Source: Vandiemenella viatica (Eukaryota > Arthropoda > Insecta > Orthoptera > Morabidae). Taken from it: a DNA stretch of 64,000 nt. A model generated the notes under the pieces. It had not been told where the DNA came from. It worked only from the letters and a program-made list of their open reading frames with translations, and searched no databases. Below are positions 35,093 to 46,450 of the stretch, piece after piece (the stretch's first letter is position 1; each line of letters starts with the position of its first letter). A program made the translations under genes and the position numbers. The stretch covers positions 278,071,930-278,135,929 of the forward strand of contig JARYHS010008074.1 of the NCBI GenBank assembly GCA_031002005.1, read 5' to 3'.

Positions 35093-35149
35093 TCGAACAT
35101 ACTATGATTCATACATTTTATACTATGCCTCATGCTTTTTATATTATGA
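35093..35149 (+). repeat. TTCATACTWT-type minisatellite, left remnant
   Basis: Irregular units of about 12-20 bp (ACTATGATTCATACATTTTA, TACTATGCCTCATGC) match the array at 36821-36993. Helitron-2 was inserted between the two parts. Confidence 0.75.
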
Positions 35150-36820
35150 CTAGCTTCGAGCCCGTCAAAAATGACGGTTTGAACGCAATATTCTGGCAGC
35201 TCATTTTTTTTGCAGTTGGTTAATTAAACGGAACTGATATTACATAATACTAATGACCTTGATTTTGCAAAGTTCTACATATTTCATTTGCCGTTCACAT
35301 AGCCATACAGTAGTAACTTCTACTGAATTAATGACGCCGGAAGTAAAGAACCAATTAAATAAAATCAGATTAGGAATTCCAAAAACTTTTGCTATCCATG
35401 TAATATCAGTTTTATTCCTGGTCCAGGCACAATTCAGCACGTTAAATATGAAACTACTTCCACCCGCATTAATTAATACATTTAGTAACATGGCGCTTAT
35501 GAAAGCAGTTTAATTGGTTTGTAAAACTCGTTTCAGAGTGAATTATGCTGTAACAAAATGTGTCAGTTGCGATTCTGGTAAACTTAACCACAACCTCCAG
35601 TAATATTGCGTTCGAAAATCATAGCCTCTATTACCCTCAAATGAATAATGATGGGTATCACCTATGGTGGTAGTAGGAATTCATTCTGAAAAACCTTGTA
35701 AGAAAAATAATTCTCTTTTAATTATATCTTTCGTTATATGAATACGTTACTCTGGTTAGATTATCAGAGCACTTGGTTAGGATCTCACATAAATAAATGC
35801 ATTTTACGTTAGATGACGGAGATTACAATTTCGAAAACAAATAACTGTTATTTATTTGACTAATACATGTCGCGATTACGTATGTACGATTCTCTGAGTT
35901 TTTAATAAACCTCATTGTTTCTTATCGTGTGCCAAAAAATTCTTAGTTTACGGTTTAAACTGGTGCTTACAACTGAGGCAGGTAAAATAGCGTAAATAAT
36001 GAAAACCCTTCTCCTTACATTAATTTCTGGTTGTCGTAGATAAATAAAAAGCAATATGTAAATTTAATCGAACGTAATAATTGTAACTTTGTGACATATA
36101 ATTGCCTGGTATTAATTTTTTTCCCTACTCTCAGTATTTATTATATCACTGCTCACTGCTATTTTGCGGCAATAATATCGTTGTTGAATTGCGAGTGTCA
36201 TATCCTTGATGATTTAAATCTGATAAAAAAGTTATCTTAAATCTCATTTAATAGCTAACACATGTATCAAAAACTAAGGGTATCATATATAATGGTAGTA
36301 GGAATTTATTATGGAAAAGCTTATAAGGAGAAACGAATAAGTCATCCTTAATGATATCTTTAGTTATACGAATACGTTATTCTCGTTAGATTATCAGAGT
36401 ATTTTGTTAGGATTTTAAAATAAAAAAATGCATTTCACTTTAGATTACGGAGACTATAATTTCGTAAACGGGTAACTGTTATTTATGTGACAAATACATT
36501 TCGCATTATGTACATTTCTCCTAGTTTTTAATAAACTTCATTGCTTCTTACCTTCTGCCAAAAAATTCTTAGGTTATGCTCATAACTGATGCAGATAAAG
36601 TAGCGTAAATATTGAATCCCCTTCTCAATTTCTGTGTCTAACTGATACGGATAAAATAGCGCAAATATTGAATCTCCTTCTCCTTATATGAATTTCAGCG
36701 TCTAGCTGTAAATAAACGAAAAGCAAGATGGTGGTTGATGATTGGCCGTTCGTTAGCCAATAGGAGAAGCAGCTATAGACGACGCACGCAGACGCCACGT
36801 TAGCGTTTTATATAATATGA
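35150..36820 (-). mobile_element. Helitron-2, copy 1, complete (1671 bp)
   Basis: On the minus strand it starts TCATATTATATAAAACGC and the preceding base is A. It ends GGGCTCGAAGCTAG and the next base is T, so it sits in an A|T site with no target duplication, the Helitron signature. A hairpin CCGTCA-TTTT-TGACGG (35162-35177) lies 8 bases before the CTAG tip. Its 5' region (AAAACGCTAACGTGG) and its 3' end match the copy at 62250-63739. Internally it contains two diverged direct copies of a roughly 400-bp unit (about 35700-36110 and 36330-36735), with GATTATCAGAGCACTTGG versus GATTATCAGAGTATTTTG as an example. It has no Rep/helicase ORF, hence is non-autonomous. Confidence 0.82.
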
Positions 36821-36993
36821 TTCAGACATTTCACACTTTTCATACTATCATTCATACATTTTATACTGTAATTTCATACTCTTCATACTATCATTCATAC
36901 AATTTATACTTTGATTTCATACTTTTCACACTATTTCTCATACTTTTAATACTATGATTTCATACTATGATTCTTACATTTCATACTTTTAAT
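36821..36993 (+). repeat. TTCATACTWT-type minisatellite, right part
   Basis: Irregular tandem units such as TTCATACTTTTCACACTA, TTCATACATTTTATACTG and TTCATACTATGATTC run for about 170 bp and continue the array seen at 35093-35149. Confidence 0.8.
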
Positions 36994-37004
36994 ACTATGT
37001 GACC

Positions 37005-37210
37005 TCAAACTTGTTGCACTCCTGGCTGAGGATTGAAAGTTCAGTTATTAGAACTTCAGTAAGGCAGTCCAAGAGGTATCGTTCTAATTCACATTTTTAT
37101 ACCCTCCAGAAATACTTCCCCCACCTAATTATCGTAAAAAAACTTAAAGTTTTCATAGCTTTAGGCTTGTTCCTTCTACCGCGCAGCTTTCCGAAAAATT
37201 CTAAGAAACG
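37005..37210 (+). repeat. Unclassified direct repeat, right copy
   Basis: This matches 34330-34765 in order (CTCCTGGCTGAGGATTGAAA, GTTCAGTTATTAGAACTTC, TATACCCTCCAGAAATAC, AATTCTAAGAAACG) but lacks the central 230 bp. A 104-codon frame (36999-37313) covers it, without recognisable domain. Confidence 0.7.
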
Positions 37211-37829
37211 AGAAAATGACATTGAGGTTGGAAATCTACAATTTTACACTTACAACTGCTCACCGCATTCCGTAAGCCGAAATGAGCTACCATTCGAGGA
37301 CTCGAGAGTATGATTTTGGTATTTCATTTTATTTTTCTTATGATCCCTGGTTTGCGTTCAGCCTATCCACAGAGTGTATGGAGTGAAGGCATGCGACACT
37401 GTTGATAGAGATTCGACCATTGAATGGGGACGTTAAGCCTGGCGGTATCTTTCTGAAGAGTATGCCTGAATGGGCCGACACCAGGTTTCACCCTCTCTCT
37501 TCTTTATCTTCCATAATTGCTTCCCGCTTTATTAAACCGACGGGGTTTCGAACCGTTGAAAAAACTATACGAAAAAAACTAATTATTTCTATAGTTACAA
37601 TGGATTTGTGAATAATTACTATTTTAAGACCACTGTATATAAAAAAGGGGAGGAAAACGTGAATATTAGACTGCATTTCAGTACAAAATCATGATTAATC
37701 AATACTTTTGACAAAATTGATGGAATTGTAAATAATTACTATTTTAAGACAACTGTTCAGAAAAAATGGTCATGTAATGGGGCAATTTTTATTCAGTTCA
37801 TACAGTGTCAATATCTCTGTAAACAGAAG
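37211..37829. other. Intergenic with a short duplicated word
   Basis: The phrase AATAATTACTATTTTAAGAC occurs at 37610 and again at 37733 with shared CACTGT/AACTGT following, a partial duplication of about 30 bp. No gene is seen. Confidence 0.4.
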
Positions 37830-38150
37830 CCGGTTTGGCTGTTTACCCCAGGGCGACCCGCCAGCGAAGGGCTAAAGCAAGTAAAAGCCTCGTTTATTAT
37901 CCGGCTGTCAGAAATTTTAATTAAAAGGCAGTTGGCGGCCCAGCCAGCGGGGGGTAAAGCAATCTACGTAAGCGACAACCATTAATTCCTACAGGTAATA
38001 GGCTGGCTGACAGGTAAAAGGCCGTTTGTTATCCCTCTGACAGAAATATTAATTAGAAGGCAGCCATTAATTCCCACAGGCTGACAGGTAAATGGCCAAT
38101 TTTAATTAAAAAGCAGCCATTAATTCCCGGTAACGACCCTGCAGGTGGTG
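37830..38150 (+). repeat. Degenerate tandem repeat, units of about 75-130 bp
   Basis: The phrases GGCTGACAGGTAAA(A/T)GGCC, CTG(T/A)CAGAAAT(T/A)TTAATTA, AAAGGCAG and CCATTAATTCC(C/T) recur in order three times. Copies differ by deletions. The flanks are unrelated. I see no coding role. Confidence 0.65.
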
Positions 38151-38569
38151 GCGGCATCCTTCAAATCCCCAGATGTATACTACTTGCATGCAGATAAAAG
38201 CATTTATTAGGGACAGTTAGGAAATATTAAAGAAACTTTAAGAGGGTGAACGTAAGAGGAATATAATTTAGTACTGTCAGTTTAAGAAAGAAATCTTTAC
38301 CTGGTAAGTACGATTTGTGTTGGAATCTTTTGAAAAATAAGTGAGTCTAAATAAAAATATTTGTCCATTAAAAGGTAAATGACGAATAATTATCTTTGAC
38401 TAGTCCAGTGTTGCTTTGAGATCCTTTCTGAACTTTTTGGGAGTTTCAGATGAAGGTTGGAAGAAGCTATCATCGAATGAAGGGAAATTATTGGTTCATT
38501 ATGTTCACTTAACTCTTTCCAGGTAAGGCATAAGTGAGTCCACATTCAAAAGAGTTGTCTTACGATTAT
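38151..38569. other. Intergenic, no feature seen
   Basis: Nothing recognised. Confidence 0.4.
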
Positions 38570-38695
38570 GATCCTTTCACCCCGGCAATGACCTGGATTG
38601 ATTTCGGGAAACCAGGGAAGCCCGAAATCTGGATGGACGAACGGAGAATTGAACACACTTCTTCTTGAATGCGAGGGCAGAGCAACACCGCTCGG
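38570..38695 (-). mobile_element. SINE-1 relic
   Basis: The plus strand shows CACCCCGGCAATGACCTGG, TTTCGGGAAACCAGG, AAATCTGGATGGACGAACGG, then GAATTGAACAC (B-box remnant) and GCAACACCGCTCGG (head), the SINE-1 order reversed with substitutions. Confidence 0.55.
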
Positions 38696-39454
38696 TAAAT
38701 CCATTGCATTACCTGTAGCAGTCTTTATCAATAATACTACTCGCCTTACAGATGTGTCCGAAGATGTTTTTAATCTCGTTGTAACTCATATCCCTGTTGA
38801 TGTGGTCGCTGTAAAAACAACGGCTTACATCTCAACCAATGTTCAATTAAATATGCAAAATGAATTGTGTTTTAAGTTTCCGTATCTTCTGAGTGATAAA
38901 CGGAACCCTTATCGATTCGCTCATTTGACCGCCCGACTGTCACACACTCATAACTTCTGAACCATTTAACTTAAAATATTCTATTCTAAATGAAAATAAT
39001 TATAGAGGGCTTACTGAGAAGCTAAAGAAAAAAATCTCTATTTAATCTTCATGGTTATCAAATGATAGGAACAACCGTCGAACTCGAACAGGGACTTTCA
39101 TAATGTGATGCATGGTCCAGTTTCGACACCATTCGAATCCAAACGACTTTTTAACTGTTTCACATGTACATTAGTTCTTTTCGTTTTAAAAGAATAGCGT
39201 TGAGCTGTTATATTTAGTTCGTAGCAGAGTCATGTTAATCGAAGCGTTAATTGCATCGTCACTAATTCTCTGGGCGGGATTTTTTCATTAGTTGTTTAGC
39301 ATGTTTCATCTTGCATTGTAAATGTAACAGCCGATGAAATAGTTTTACGCATTTACCATAAAACGTGAACAACGCTGATGCTGAGAGCGTCACAAAAAAG
39401 TGCCATGTACATTAGTTGTTGAAGTATATCTACATTTACATATTATTGTCGTTT
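38696..39454. other. Intergenic, no supported gene
   Basis: A 120-codon plus-strand frame (38598-38960) begins inside the SINE relic and continues into unique sequence (VPVDVVAVKTTAYISTNVQ-like text). I see no domain and no splice support. Confidence 0.35.
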
Positions 39455-40430
39455 TTTAATTTAATTGCTGTGGAGCGCTTGCTCCAGTGGAATTTCCCTG
39501 CACACCCATTTTCCCCCTTTTCTTTTCCCACCTATTTTTGCCCTCTACTAATTTCATTCTTAAACTTTTTTAGCGTTTTTGTTTAATTATTCATCATTTC
39601 CCTTGGTAATTTATTCCAATTCGTGTCCCCCTTACCAACGAATGAAAATCTTCCCACACCATTATGGTTGAAGTCGAGTGACAGATTGCGGTCTTGATTA
39701 TTTCTTCCCTTTCATGCACCTCTCCTAATTATACGCCATGACTCCCTTCACACTCCTCCAGTCTTCCGAATAATCCCATTCCAGCTTCTTTATCACATCA
39801 GTTACTGATTGTGTTCTGGGGTAATTTCCAGAGACAAATATCGCAGCCATTCTTCCCCCCCCCCCTTTCCCCTCTCCCAACTCCTGTATTTGATAAATGT
39901 GGGTCCCATACTACACTACCATATTCAAGCAATGGTCTGGCCAAACTAATCTAATTTCCTTACTTCTCTTGTAGATCACTCTCTCCAATAAGTGAAAGAT
40001 TTTGAAATTTTTTCTTGCTACATGTCACATGTATCCTGCCTCGTTGATTTTGTTACTAAATGTAATGCCAAGATATTTACATTTCAAATCGTTAACAAGC
40101 AATTCTTTCCTCACCTTATAATCATAATGAATCTATAATTTTTTCTGTATGTCTAATAAGCTGACTCTTCTTTGAATTTACCTTCATCCCATGTTGACGT
40201 ACCCAGCTAGATATCCTGTCCAGATCACTCGTCAACTTTTCACAGTCTTCTACCGTTTTAATCCAGTTATATCGCAATATGTCATCTGCAAACAATCTAC
40301 TTTCTGATACTAGATCTTCAACACAATTATTCATCAGAATAATTAATAACAATAGTTCCAATACGTTACACTTTGGCTCTCCCATTTTCACTTACAGTTC
40401 TTTTGATTCTGCATTTCCTACAGTAACTTG
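39455..40430 (-). pseudogene. LINE-A, minus-strand copy (RT core to 3' end)
   Basis: The 3' end lies at low coordinates (AATTTAATTGCTGTGGAGCG, CCAGTGGAATTTCCCTGC). At 40391-40122 the minus strand encodes LLLIILMNNCVEDLVSESRL, the intact catalytic FADD box (LFADDILRY) and ISSWVRQHGMKVNSKKSQL. It is one of the few copies here whose FADD is unaltered. Downstream parts have frameshifts. The 5' end is truncated around 40430. Confidence 0.85.
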
Positions 40431-40599
40431 TATGGACTCCATGAAGTCAGAAGTTACCGTGAAAAGTATTCAACCCTCCTGAGCAACTCCCCGGCAAATT
40501 TGTTAGTGATGGATTCCTGTCGCTATGCCGGTTATTGAGTGTTATTAAAAACTGTTTTGTAAATATGTAGATGGCTGCGATAAGTTTGTTTAAAATTGA

Positions 40600-40680
40600 A
40601 TACCATATTCATGTTTTGTAAATTAGTCATTATTTCCTTTGGTAATTTATTCCAATGCGTGTCTCCCTTACCATCGAAGG
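40600..40680 (-). mobile_element. LINE-A 3'-region fragment
   Basis: TTATTTCCTTTGGTAATTTA and TTCCAATGCGTGTCTCCC on the plus strand match the reverse of the LINE-A segment that precedes the 3' UTR (compare 39594-39640). Confidence 0.55.
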
Positions 40681-40687
40681 ACGCAAG

Positions 40688-41640
40688 GCAGACGAATCAC
40701 ACACATGGCGCCTTCTCTGCCTTAGGTCACAGGCAGGTGGGGGGTGGAGTATTTGTCCGAAGACATTGTCTCCAACGTCACGAAGGGGTTACAATTTTCT
40801 TAACTTTCGGTGTGTATTCTTGTTGGGTGTCGGTTGCTAGGAGACTGAGCGGTCTTCTATGCCTATCGTAGCCGTTTTCGTAGCGTCCAAGCGAGTTGAC
40901 CGCCGGATTGTTGTATTGTCTGGTATTTTTATAAAATGTTTCCGCAAGCTGGCGGAATCTGTCCTTCAATTTAGGTATGCCGGCAGCCTCGTGGAGTTCA
41001 TCCGTGGGGAACCGGCACGGGAGGTGGAGGGCTCTCTTTAGGAGCTTTCTGATTTGCCTGTCACTGGCGTATGCCCACACAGGAAATGCATACTCCATAA
41101 TGGGGTGTATGAGCGATGTATATATCTTGACTCCAGTGGAAGGTGCTAGCTTGCTGTCCTTATTTAGAATAGAGTAATAAAGACTGTGAGCCTGGTGCTT
41201 GCTCTCCGACGGACTTCATTGTTGTGGCTACAACAGTTTAGTCTCTTGTCTAGAGTCACCCCCAGGTAGCGTGCCGTGATGGACCATGGGATTTCTCTAC
41301 CATACAGGCAAAGTGTTGGGTCAGGATGAGCTGGTTGACGGACTCCAAGTAGCTTGGTTAGTATAATGGCTTGGGTCTTGCTGGGATTTATGTCAATACG
41401 CCACCTCCTATCCCAGGCCACCGTTACTTGGAGAACTTCCTGTAGTCGTCGGGTGACTAGTGCTCTACTGCGGCTGAAGGCCAAGTACGCAATGTCGTCG
41501 GCGTAGGCAGACGAATCACAGTGAACAGCATATTTTAATATTACTCCATTCCGACTGCGGGAAGGTTTAGGATTATTAATTATAGACCACAACTTAACCT
41601 TCTCTGTTACCAACACAGGGGATGCAGTGGTGCAGAGTGT
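40688..41640 (-). pseudogene. Jockey-clade LINE, partial ORF2 (RT C-terminal half)
   Basis: Minus strand. 41616-41164 encodes the region around the RT catalytic box (AYADDIAYLAFSRSR), INPSKTQAIILT and ITARYLGVTLDKRLN. After a frameshift, 41098-40778 gives IMEYAFPVWAYASDRQIRKL, RALHLPCRFPTDELHEAAG and KLKDRFRQLAETFYKN. Wording and spacing are those of Jockey elements, distinct from LINE-A. The upstream RT and endonuclease are missing (5' truncation). Confidence 0.82.
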
Positions 41641-42065
41641 GTCACAGTTACAGCACCATAGCGCCGGCCACGTCTTATCAGCTATCAGCTTATTGATTTT
41701 ATAACCTTTTAAGGTAGCTGCCCCCTAAGTGGTGTTACCGTTACCTGGCGGCAGTATACGCAGTAAAATTAATTTTAAGGAGCGTAGTTGGGTGCTTCAC
41801 ATTTATCTTTCTCACGAGCTCCGCCGTATTCCTTCTACCTCCTGCAAGCATCGTTGGCATTTGCCTATATCAAGCAATTACTGATTTCCTTCACTATTAC
41901 ATGGCTAATACAACTGTTGATACCATTCTTTGCTTTAAATATTCCTTGCGATATCCACATTAACTTTTAATACATAAAGGAATTCAACATTCCCTCTAAA
42001 TCAGATAGTACACAAATGGCGAAATTTCCCATTTTATAAATTTGTGGTTCTCTCCTAATCTTATG
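41641..42065. other. Intergenic, no feature seen
   Basis: Nothing recognised. Confidence 0.4.
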
Positions 42066-42640
42066 TTAAATATTATTACGTTCCTGTAAAGTGCTAGTGC
42101 TATCCAGAAAGCAAATTACGTTTTGATATAAAAAACAAATCAAATAAGAAAAAGAATTTTTAATACATTTGCAAGGGACAATCTTAAAGTATTTTTCTAC
42201 ATAGCCACCATTTGAATTGAGACACTTATCATAACGACGTACAAGGTTTTCAATTCCATCTCTGTAGAAATCTTCCGCCTTAGATTTCAACCCCTCGTTT
42301 ACGTTCTTACCCAAAACTTTCAATTCATGCAATTTCATGCAATAAATTTCGCGAAGTTTGCGGGAAATGAAGCGAGAGTTCCGTAATCGTTATGTGGCGA
42401 TTGTCAGGAATTTTATCGTTGATTTTCTTTATCAGTTCATCAGTCACATGGCTAGGCTGAACCTCACACAGAGTTGCCGATGAATTTAAAGTGGTTTGAA
42501 GGTTTTTTTAGGTGCAAGTAAAATCCTAATCACTGGACGCACCTCATAACTCACAACTCGCGGGATTTTCCATTGAAGCGGACATCTCAATAATTCACAA
42601 CGAACAAAGTAGCAAAATCACAGTCCACAGACTGATGCTT
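42066..42640 (-). pseudogene. mariner element, internally deleted
   Basis: Minus strand. MSASMENPASCE near 42585 is a mariner N-terminus. It is followed, after stops and a deletion, by HVTDELIKKINDKIPDNRH and ITELSLHFPQTSRNLLHEI near 42450-42340. The frame then joins directly to the C-terminus FYRDGIENLVRRYDKCLN, SNGGYVEK (42338-42140), so the whole catalytic DD34D region is gone. It differs in sequence from the mariner at 30202-31503. Terminal repeats are not clear. Confidence 0.75.
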
Positions 42641-42655
42641 ACTGAGTGTAGAAAT

Positions 42656-43001
42656 GGGGCGTCCATTAATTACGTGAGGTGTTTTCCCCGGAATTTTAGA
42701 CCCCCCACCCTTTTCTGGTGAAACTTTGTGAGATCTGGTTGAACCCCCCCCCCCCCATGTAAAATGACGTGAGACCTCCCCGCTAGCCGACCTCGTGATT
42801 TTTAGACCTTTTTTTAGCTCTCATACTTGCAAGGGCGGTTATACCCCACCTAAGTTCGGTTTCCGTGTCGTTTTTAGACCATGTACCCCACTAAAGTCGA
42901 CTTTCGCGTTATTTGTAGACTCCCCTCCCTCGTGGTGAGGTTTCTTGAGATGTCGCCGGCCCCCCACCCCCATTTCACCTCACGTAATTAATGGACGCCC
43001 C
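42656..43001. mobile_element. MITE-2, palindromic element, copy 2
   Basis: The ends are perfect inverted repeats of about 25 bp: GGGGCGTCCATTAATTACGT then GAGGTG on the left, and the same sequence reverse complemented at 42976-43001. The interior has TTTTTAGACC and TTGTAGAC words in both orientations. It is better preserved than the copy at 19213-19585. No target duplication is certain. Confidence 0.9.
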
Positions 43002-43942
43002 TAAACGCTTAGACGCCAAGATGGCGGCTCCATCCCAACCCATCACAATGCGAGGTACAAACGCAGGTTACCTTCTAGATAGTTATGTCGAGTGATTGCT
43101 TGTCTCAGAAGCAGTGAACAATTATCACAAAATTTAACCGGTGACAGAGTTTTTAGTGTAAACAAGTTTGCACAAAGCCGTGAACTTCTTCATTGTACAC
43201 GTTATCTACTGTGTTCGTTACCAAGGAAATGGAACAATAAGGTTTATGAAAGAGTTGAACCTGACTGACTGCTTTTCAAACTTTTATCTCTAAAACGCTG
43301 ATCTCTTTCCGTAAGATGGTTGTAGGTTATGGTGTTGGACATTTCATCTTATAATCATTGTGCTTACATTCGGCTAGTTTTTATAGGTGAAACGGAAACT
43401 ATGTAGCTAAAAAAAATTATCCGATTCAGTCCATGAACAACGCATTTGGAAAGCACTATTCCAATAAATACTTCTATAATTTGTTTTTCATTCAAGATAA
43501 TTAAATAAGCGTAAAACATGAAATGGTTTATTCTTTATTTCGGATTTTTCTAACAAGAATTCTTCGGCAATCTGACATTCCACTTGTTTGATGCAATTCC
43601 TAAACTTTTGCATGTCTTGAGCCAGTCACACCCCCTAACTTATGTTCTGAGTTTTAAGCCTTGTCTTTCTCTACTTCCTCCAGTACACTGCCTAGATACT
43701 AACAAAGTAAACAATGCTGTACGGTAAATAACGTGACCAAACATGCTTTATCTTATTCACGATCTTTTAAAACATATGTTCATTCACGTCTAAGGATCTA
43801 TTTTTTTTAACTATCCATCATACTATAAAAGGAAGAAACTTAAGAACTTCATCTGAATAGAGGACTTAATGGAATTTTCACATAGATTTATGGAAGCAGA
43901 CTAATTCTGAGGGAGAGGAAACAGCTGAGCGCAATTAATAAT
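43002..43942. other. Intergenic; a YY1-like/Kozak-like start but no gene
   Basis: GCCAAGATGGCGGCTCC at 43015-43031 looks like a start codon in good context and a YY1 site, but the frame stops after 24 codons. A GAG|GTACAA donor could end an exon, yet no acceptor or continuing exon is seen. The rest is AT-rich. Confidence 0.35.
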
Positions 43943-44104
43943 AAGTTACCAAGAGAAATGATGAATAATTTTTAAAAAATACCTTGAAAGAATTTAAAGT
44001 TAAAATTTGTAGATAGCAAATGTAGGTGGGTGCCGGAAAGAGAGAAGATGGGTGTGTAGGGTAATTGGCACCGGAACGTGCGCTCCATTGCAATTTTAAT
44101 TAAT
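43943..44104 (+). mobile_element. LINE-A 3' end fragment
   Basis: AAGTTACCAAGAGAAATGAT, AGGTGGGTGCCGG and GCGCTCCATTGCAATTTTAA match the last 160 bp of LINE-A. A short stretch encodes the end of its ORF with stops. Confidence 0.78.
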
Positions 44105-45889
44105 CGAGCTTTACTGATTTCCTCGCGTACTATCTACGCATGACTCGCCTATTTTTTAAAAAAATTCAAGAATTCTTGTCTCTATTTAGAATTAGGTGAT
44201 TGTTTTGAGAAAAGAGGAAAAATCTCTCCGATAAACTGAAATTACGGTATGAATCAGTTCTATAAGTTTCTTTATTCTGCGATGTTTTTCGGTCTCATTA
44301 ACCGTAAAATAGTAAAAAAAAAATGAAATATACTGAATGTTATAAATTTACTTCATTGATGCCGTGTTAAATCTTCCCTTAATACGACGCTGATGTTGGA
44401 GAACAGGGAAGAATCTGGCGGAAAACAAATTTCTCTTTCCCCAGCATTGTTTAGATATTTGTACAGCGATCAGTAATGTTCAATTGTGACGATAAAACAT
44501 TCGTCATTGTTTTTCAAGGTTTTTTATTTTGTTTCACTAAGAATGGTCAGTTATCACTTGCATAATTTGTAAAAGAATGTGGTAATTAGTTTGTACGACT
44601 TAACTAACAGATTAACCGAAAACCTCCATCCAGCTGTTCGACCTTTTCTGTTTACAATTTGTGTATTGCCACTGTCAAACCACTTAACTAGAAAATATAT
44701 TATACCTTACCAACTCACTATCAATAATGGAAATGTTGTTCTGAATATCTAATTACTGAAAACATGTGTCGATGAAGAATTTCTCAGTTCCAGTATAATT
44801 TACTTTACATTTTTTTCGAACAGTTGTGGTAGTATGTTTCAAGAATTATTAAAAATGTTTAATTCATGGTACATCTCGAAATGATCCACAATCCTTTTTA
44901 CCTATGCGAGAATTAAGACAATTATTATTCCTAATATTAAAGCTATCACCGAAGTTCGTGCAGTATCGGCATTACGTTTTGCAGTTTTATCTTCCAACAT
45001 TGAATTCTAATACGTTCGCTGGATACCATTTACGAAAAGAAAATGTCTTGTTACTACCGGAAACTGTTTTTGTTCCTGTTTGAAGGTAAACAAAGAACTA
45101 AGTAAAGCTAATGCTAGCTAGCTTTCGCCTTTGACTTCGTATTGACACGTTGAACGATATAAAGCCCTTGAAATGGTTGAAGAGCTTTAATTAAAAATTC
45201 TCGCCAACACATTTTTGCTATGAAATATTACATTCAGGATGCTAGATAATGTAAACTCATAGTTTCAAATTTGTTTTAATTTCCGAGCATATAAAATGGC
45301 TTTTTTTTATCGCGTAGACGTAGATTGAAATGACTGTAGAATGGGCCTTATGTCCATACTGGACTTAGAGATAGTAATTAGTAGTAGTTCAATTTTTCTG
45401 CGAACGGTTGCTTTTTTATTGTTTTCGTTGGGTGTTATTACATTACTGTGAGTGACTGCATGTCTGGCGAACGACGGCTGTCGGCCTTCTTTCTGTAGTG
45501 CAAATCTCTGTGCTCAGGGCCAAGTGTTGAGCAAACATTTGCAAGTCTTGTGTCGTTCAAACAGGCCCTGGAACGGAAACACGCTCACTGCAAAGTACAA
45601 TCGGAGTATTCTTGTGTCATTTATAATGCAGTCTGCAGTTACTGTATCTCTAATGTAACAGTGCTGTAATTTTATCTGGAGATACTGTTATCAAAATGAT
45701 AGCGAAGAGCATAGCGGTGAAGCATTTTACCAAAATCTAATGAGCACATTTAAGATATCACTATAAACAAATAACACAGCCTGAGGCAGAGATATTCATA
45801 ACTAACGGATCTGCTGATCCGGTTTTTCATTCGCATGAATTAACTAACACAAAATTTTATCGAAACAAGATCTGTATTTAGGGAGATCG
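44105..45889. other. AT-rich intergenic sequence, no feature seen
   Basis: No coding or repeat signal that I can support. Confidence 0.45.
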
Positions 45890-46110
45890 TGTGTAGAGAA
45901 AAGTTCTGAAGTCCTGTATCAACTGGCGAGGGTAATGAAGGGCTTTACCGAGGAAGTGACAGAACTGGGCTATAATAAAACATTGGTCAGGTCCCTTCCT
46001 AACTGAACACGCATTACGGATATAAAACTCAGGAGTTGTATCGGGTGAAAACAATGATATCTAAATTTGTTTGTGGAAATTACTACAGAGCACAAACGGT
46101 AACTAGCATA
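45890..46110 (+). mobile_element. LINE-A fragment, strongly diverged
   Basis: AGTTCTGAAGTCCTGTATCA, GAACTGGGCTATAATAAAAC, ATTGGTCAGGTCCCTTCC and TTTGTTTGTGGAAATTACTA follow the LINE-A order (VLHLLERV, ELGYKTLVRPLL, FVSGNY) with frameshifts. Confidence 0.55.
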
Positions 46111-46204
46111 CGAAAGTGTATAAAGCGTATGTAGAAAGAGGTCAAGAACCAGGGTAGCATTGAACGGTACACGACCAGTAAAAAAAGTTTAAACAAGAAT
46201 TCGT

Positions 46205-46450
46205 TTTTTTTTTTTTTTAACTGCTTAACGTCTCCTATAACAACTAGGTCTTTAGAGACGGGAAAGGATGGGGGACAAGGAATAGGAAGCAGTTCGGCCA
46301 TGGCCTTTTGAAGGAAGCATCCCGGCATTCACTTGGAATGATTTGGGGAAACCATGAAAAACCCAAATCTGGATGCCCGGACGGGGATTCGAACCGCCGT
46401 CCTCCCGAATGTAAGGCCAGAACGCTAGCCGTTACACCACCACGCTCGGT
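46205..46450 (-). mobile_element. SINE-1, full-length copy with 10-bp target duplication
   Basis: AAGAATTCGT is repeated at 46195-46204 and 46451-46460. The plus strand reads T-tail, AACTGCTTAACGTCTCC, GGCCATGGCC, CCAAATCTGGATGCCCGG, GGATTCGAACC (B box) and GTTACACCACCACGCTCGG (head). It is of the same tail subfamily as 18653-18914. Confidence 0.92.

Noticed and set aside
43015..43090. A first exon starting at ATGGCGGCTCC in a strong context
   Set aside because: The frame stops after 24 codons, and no matching downstream exon or acceptor was found.
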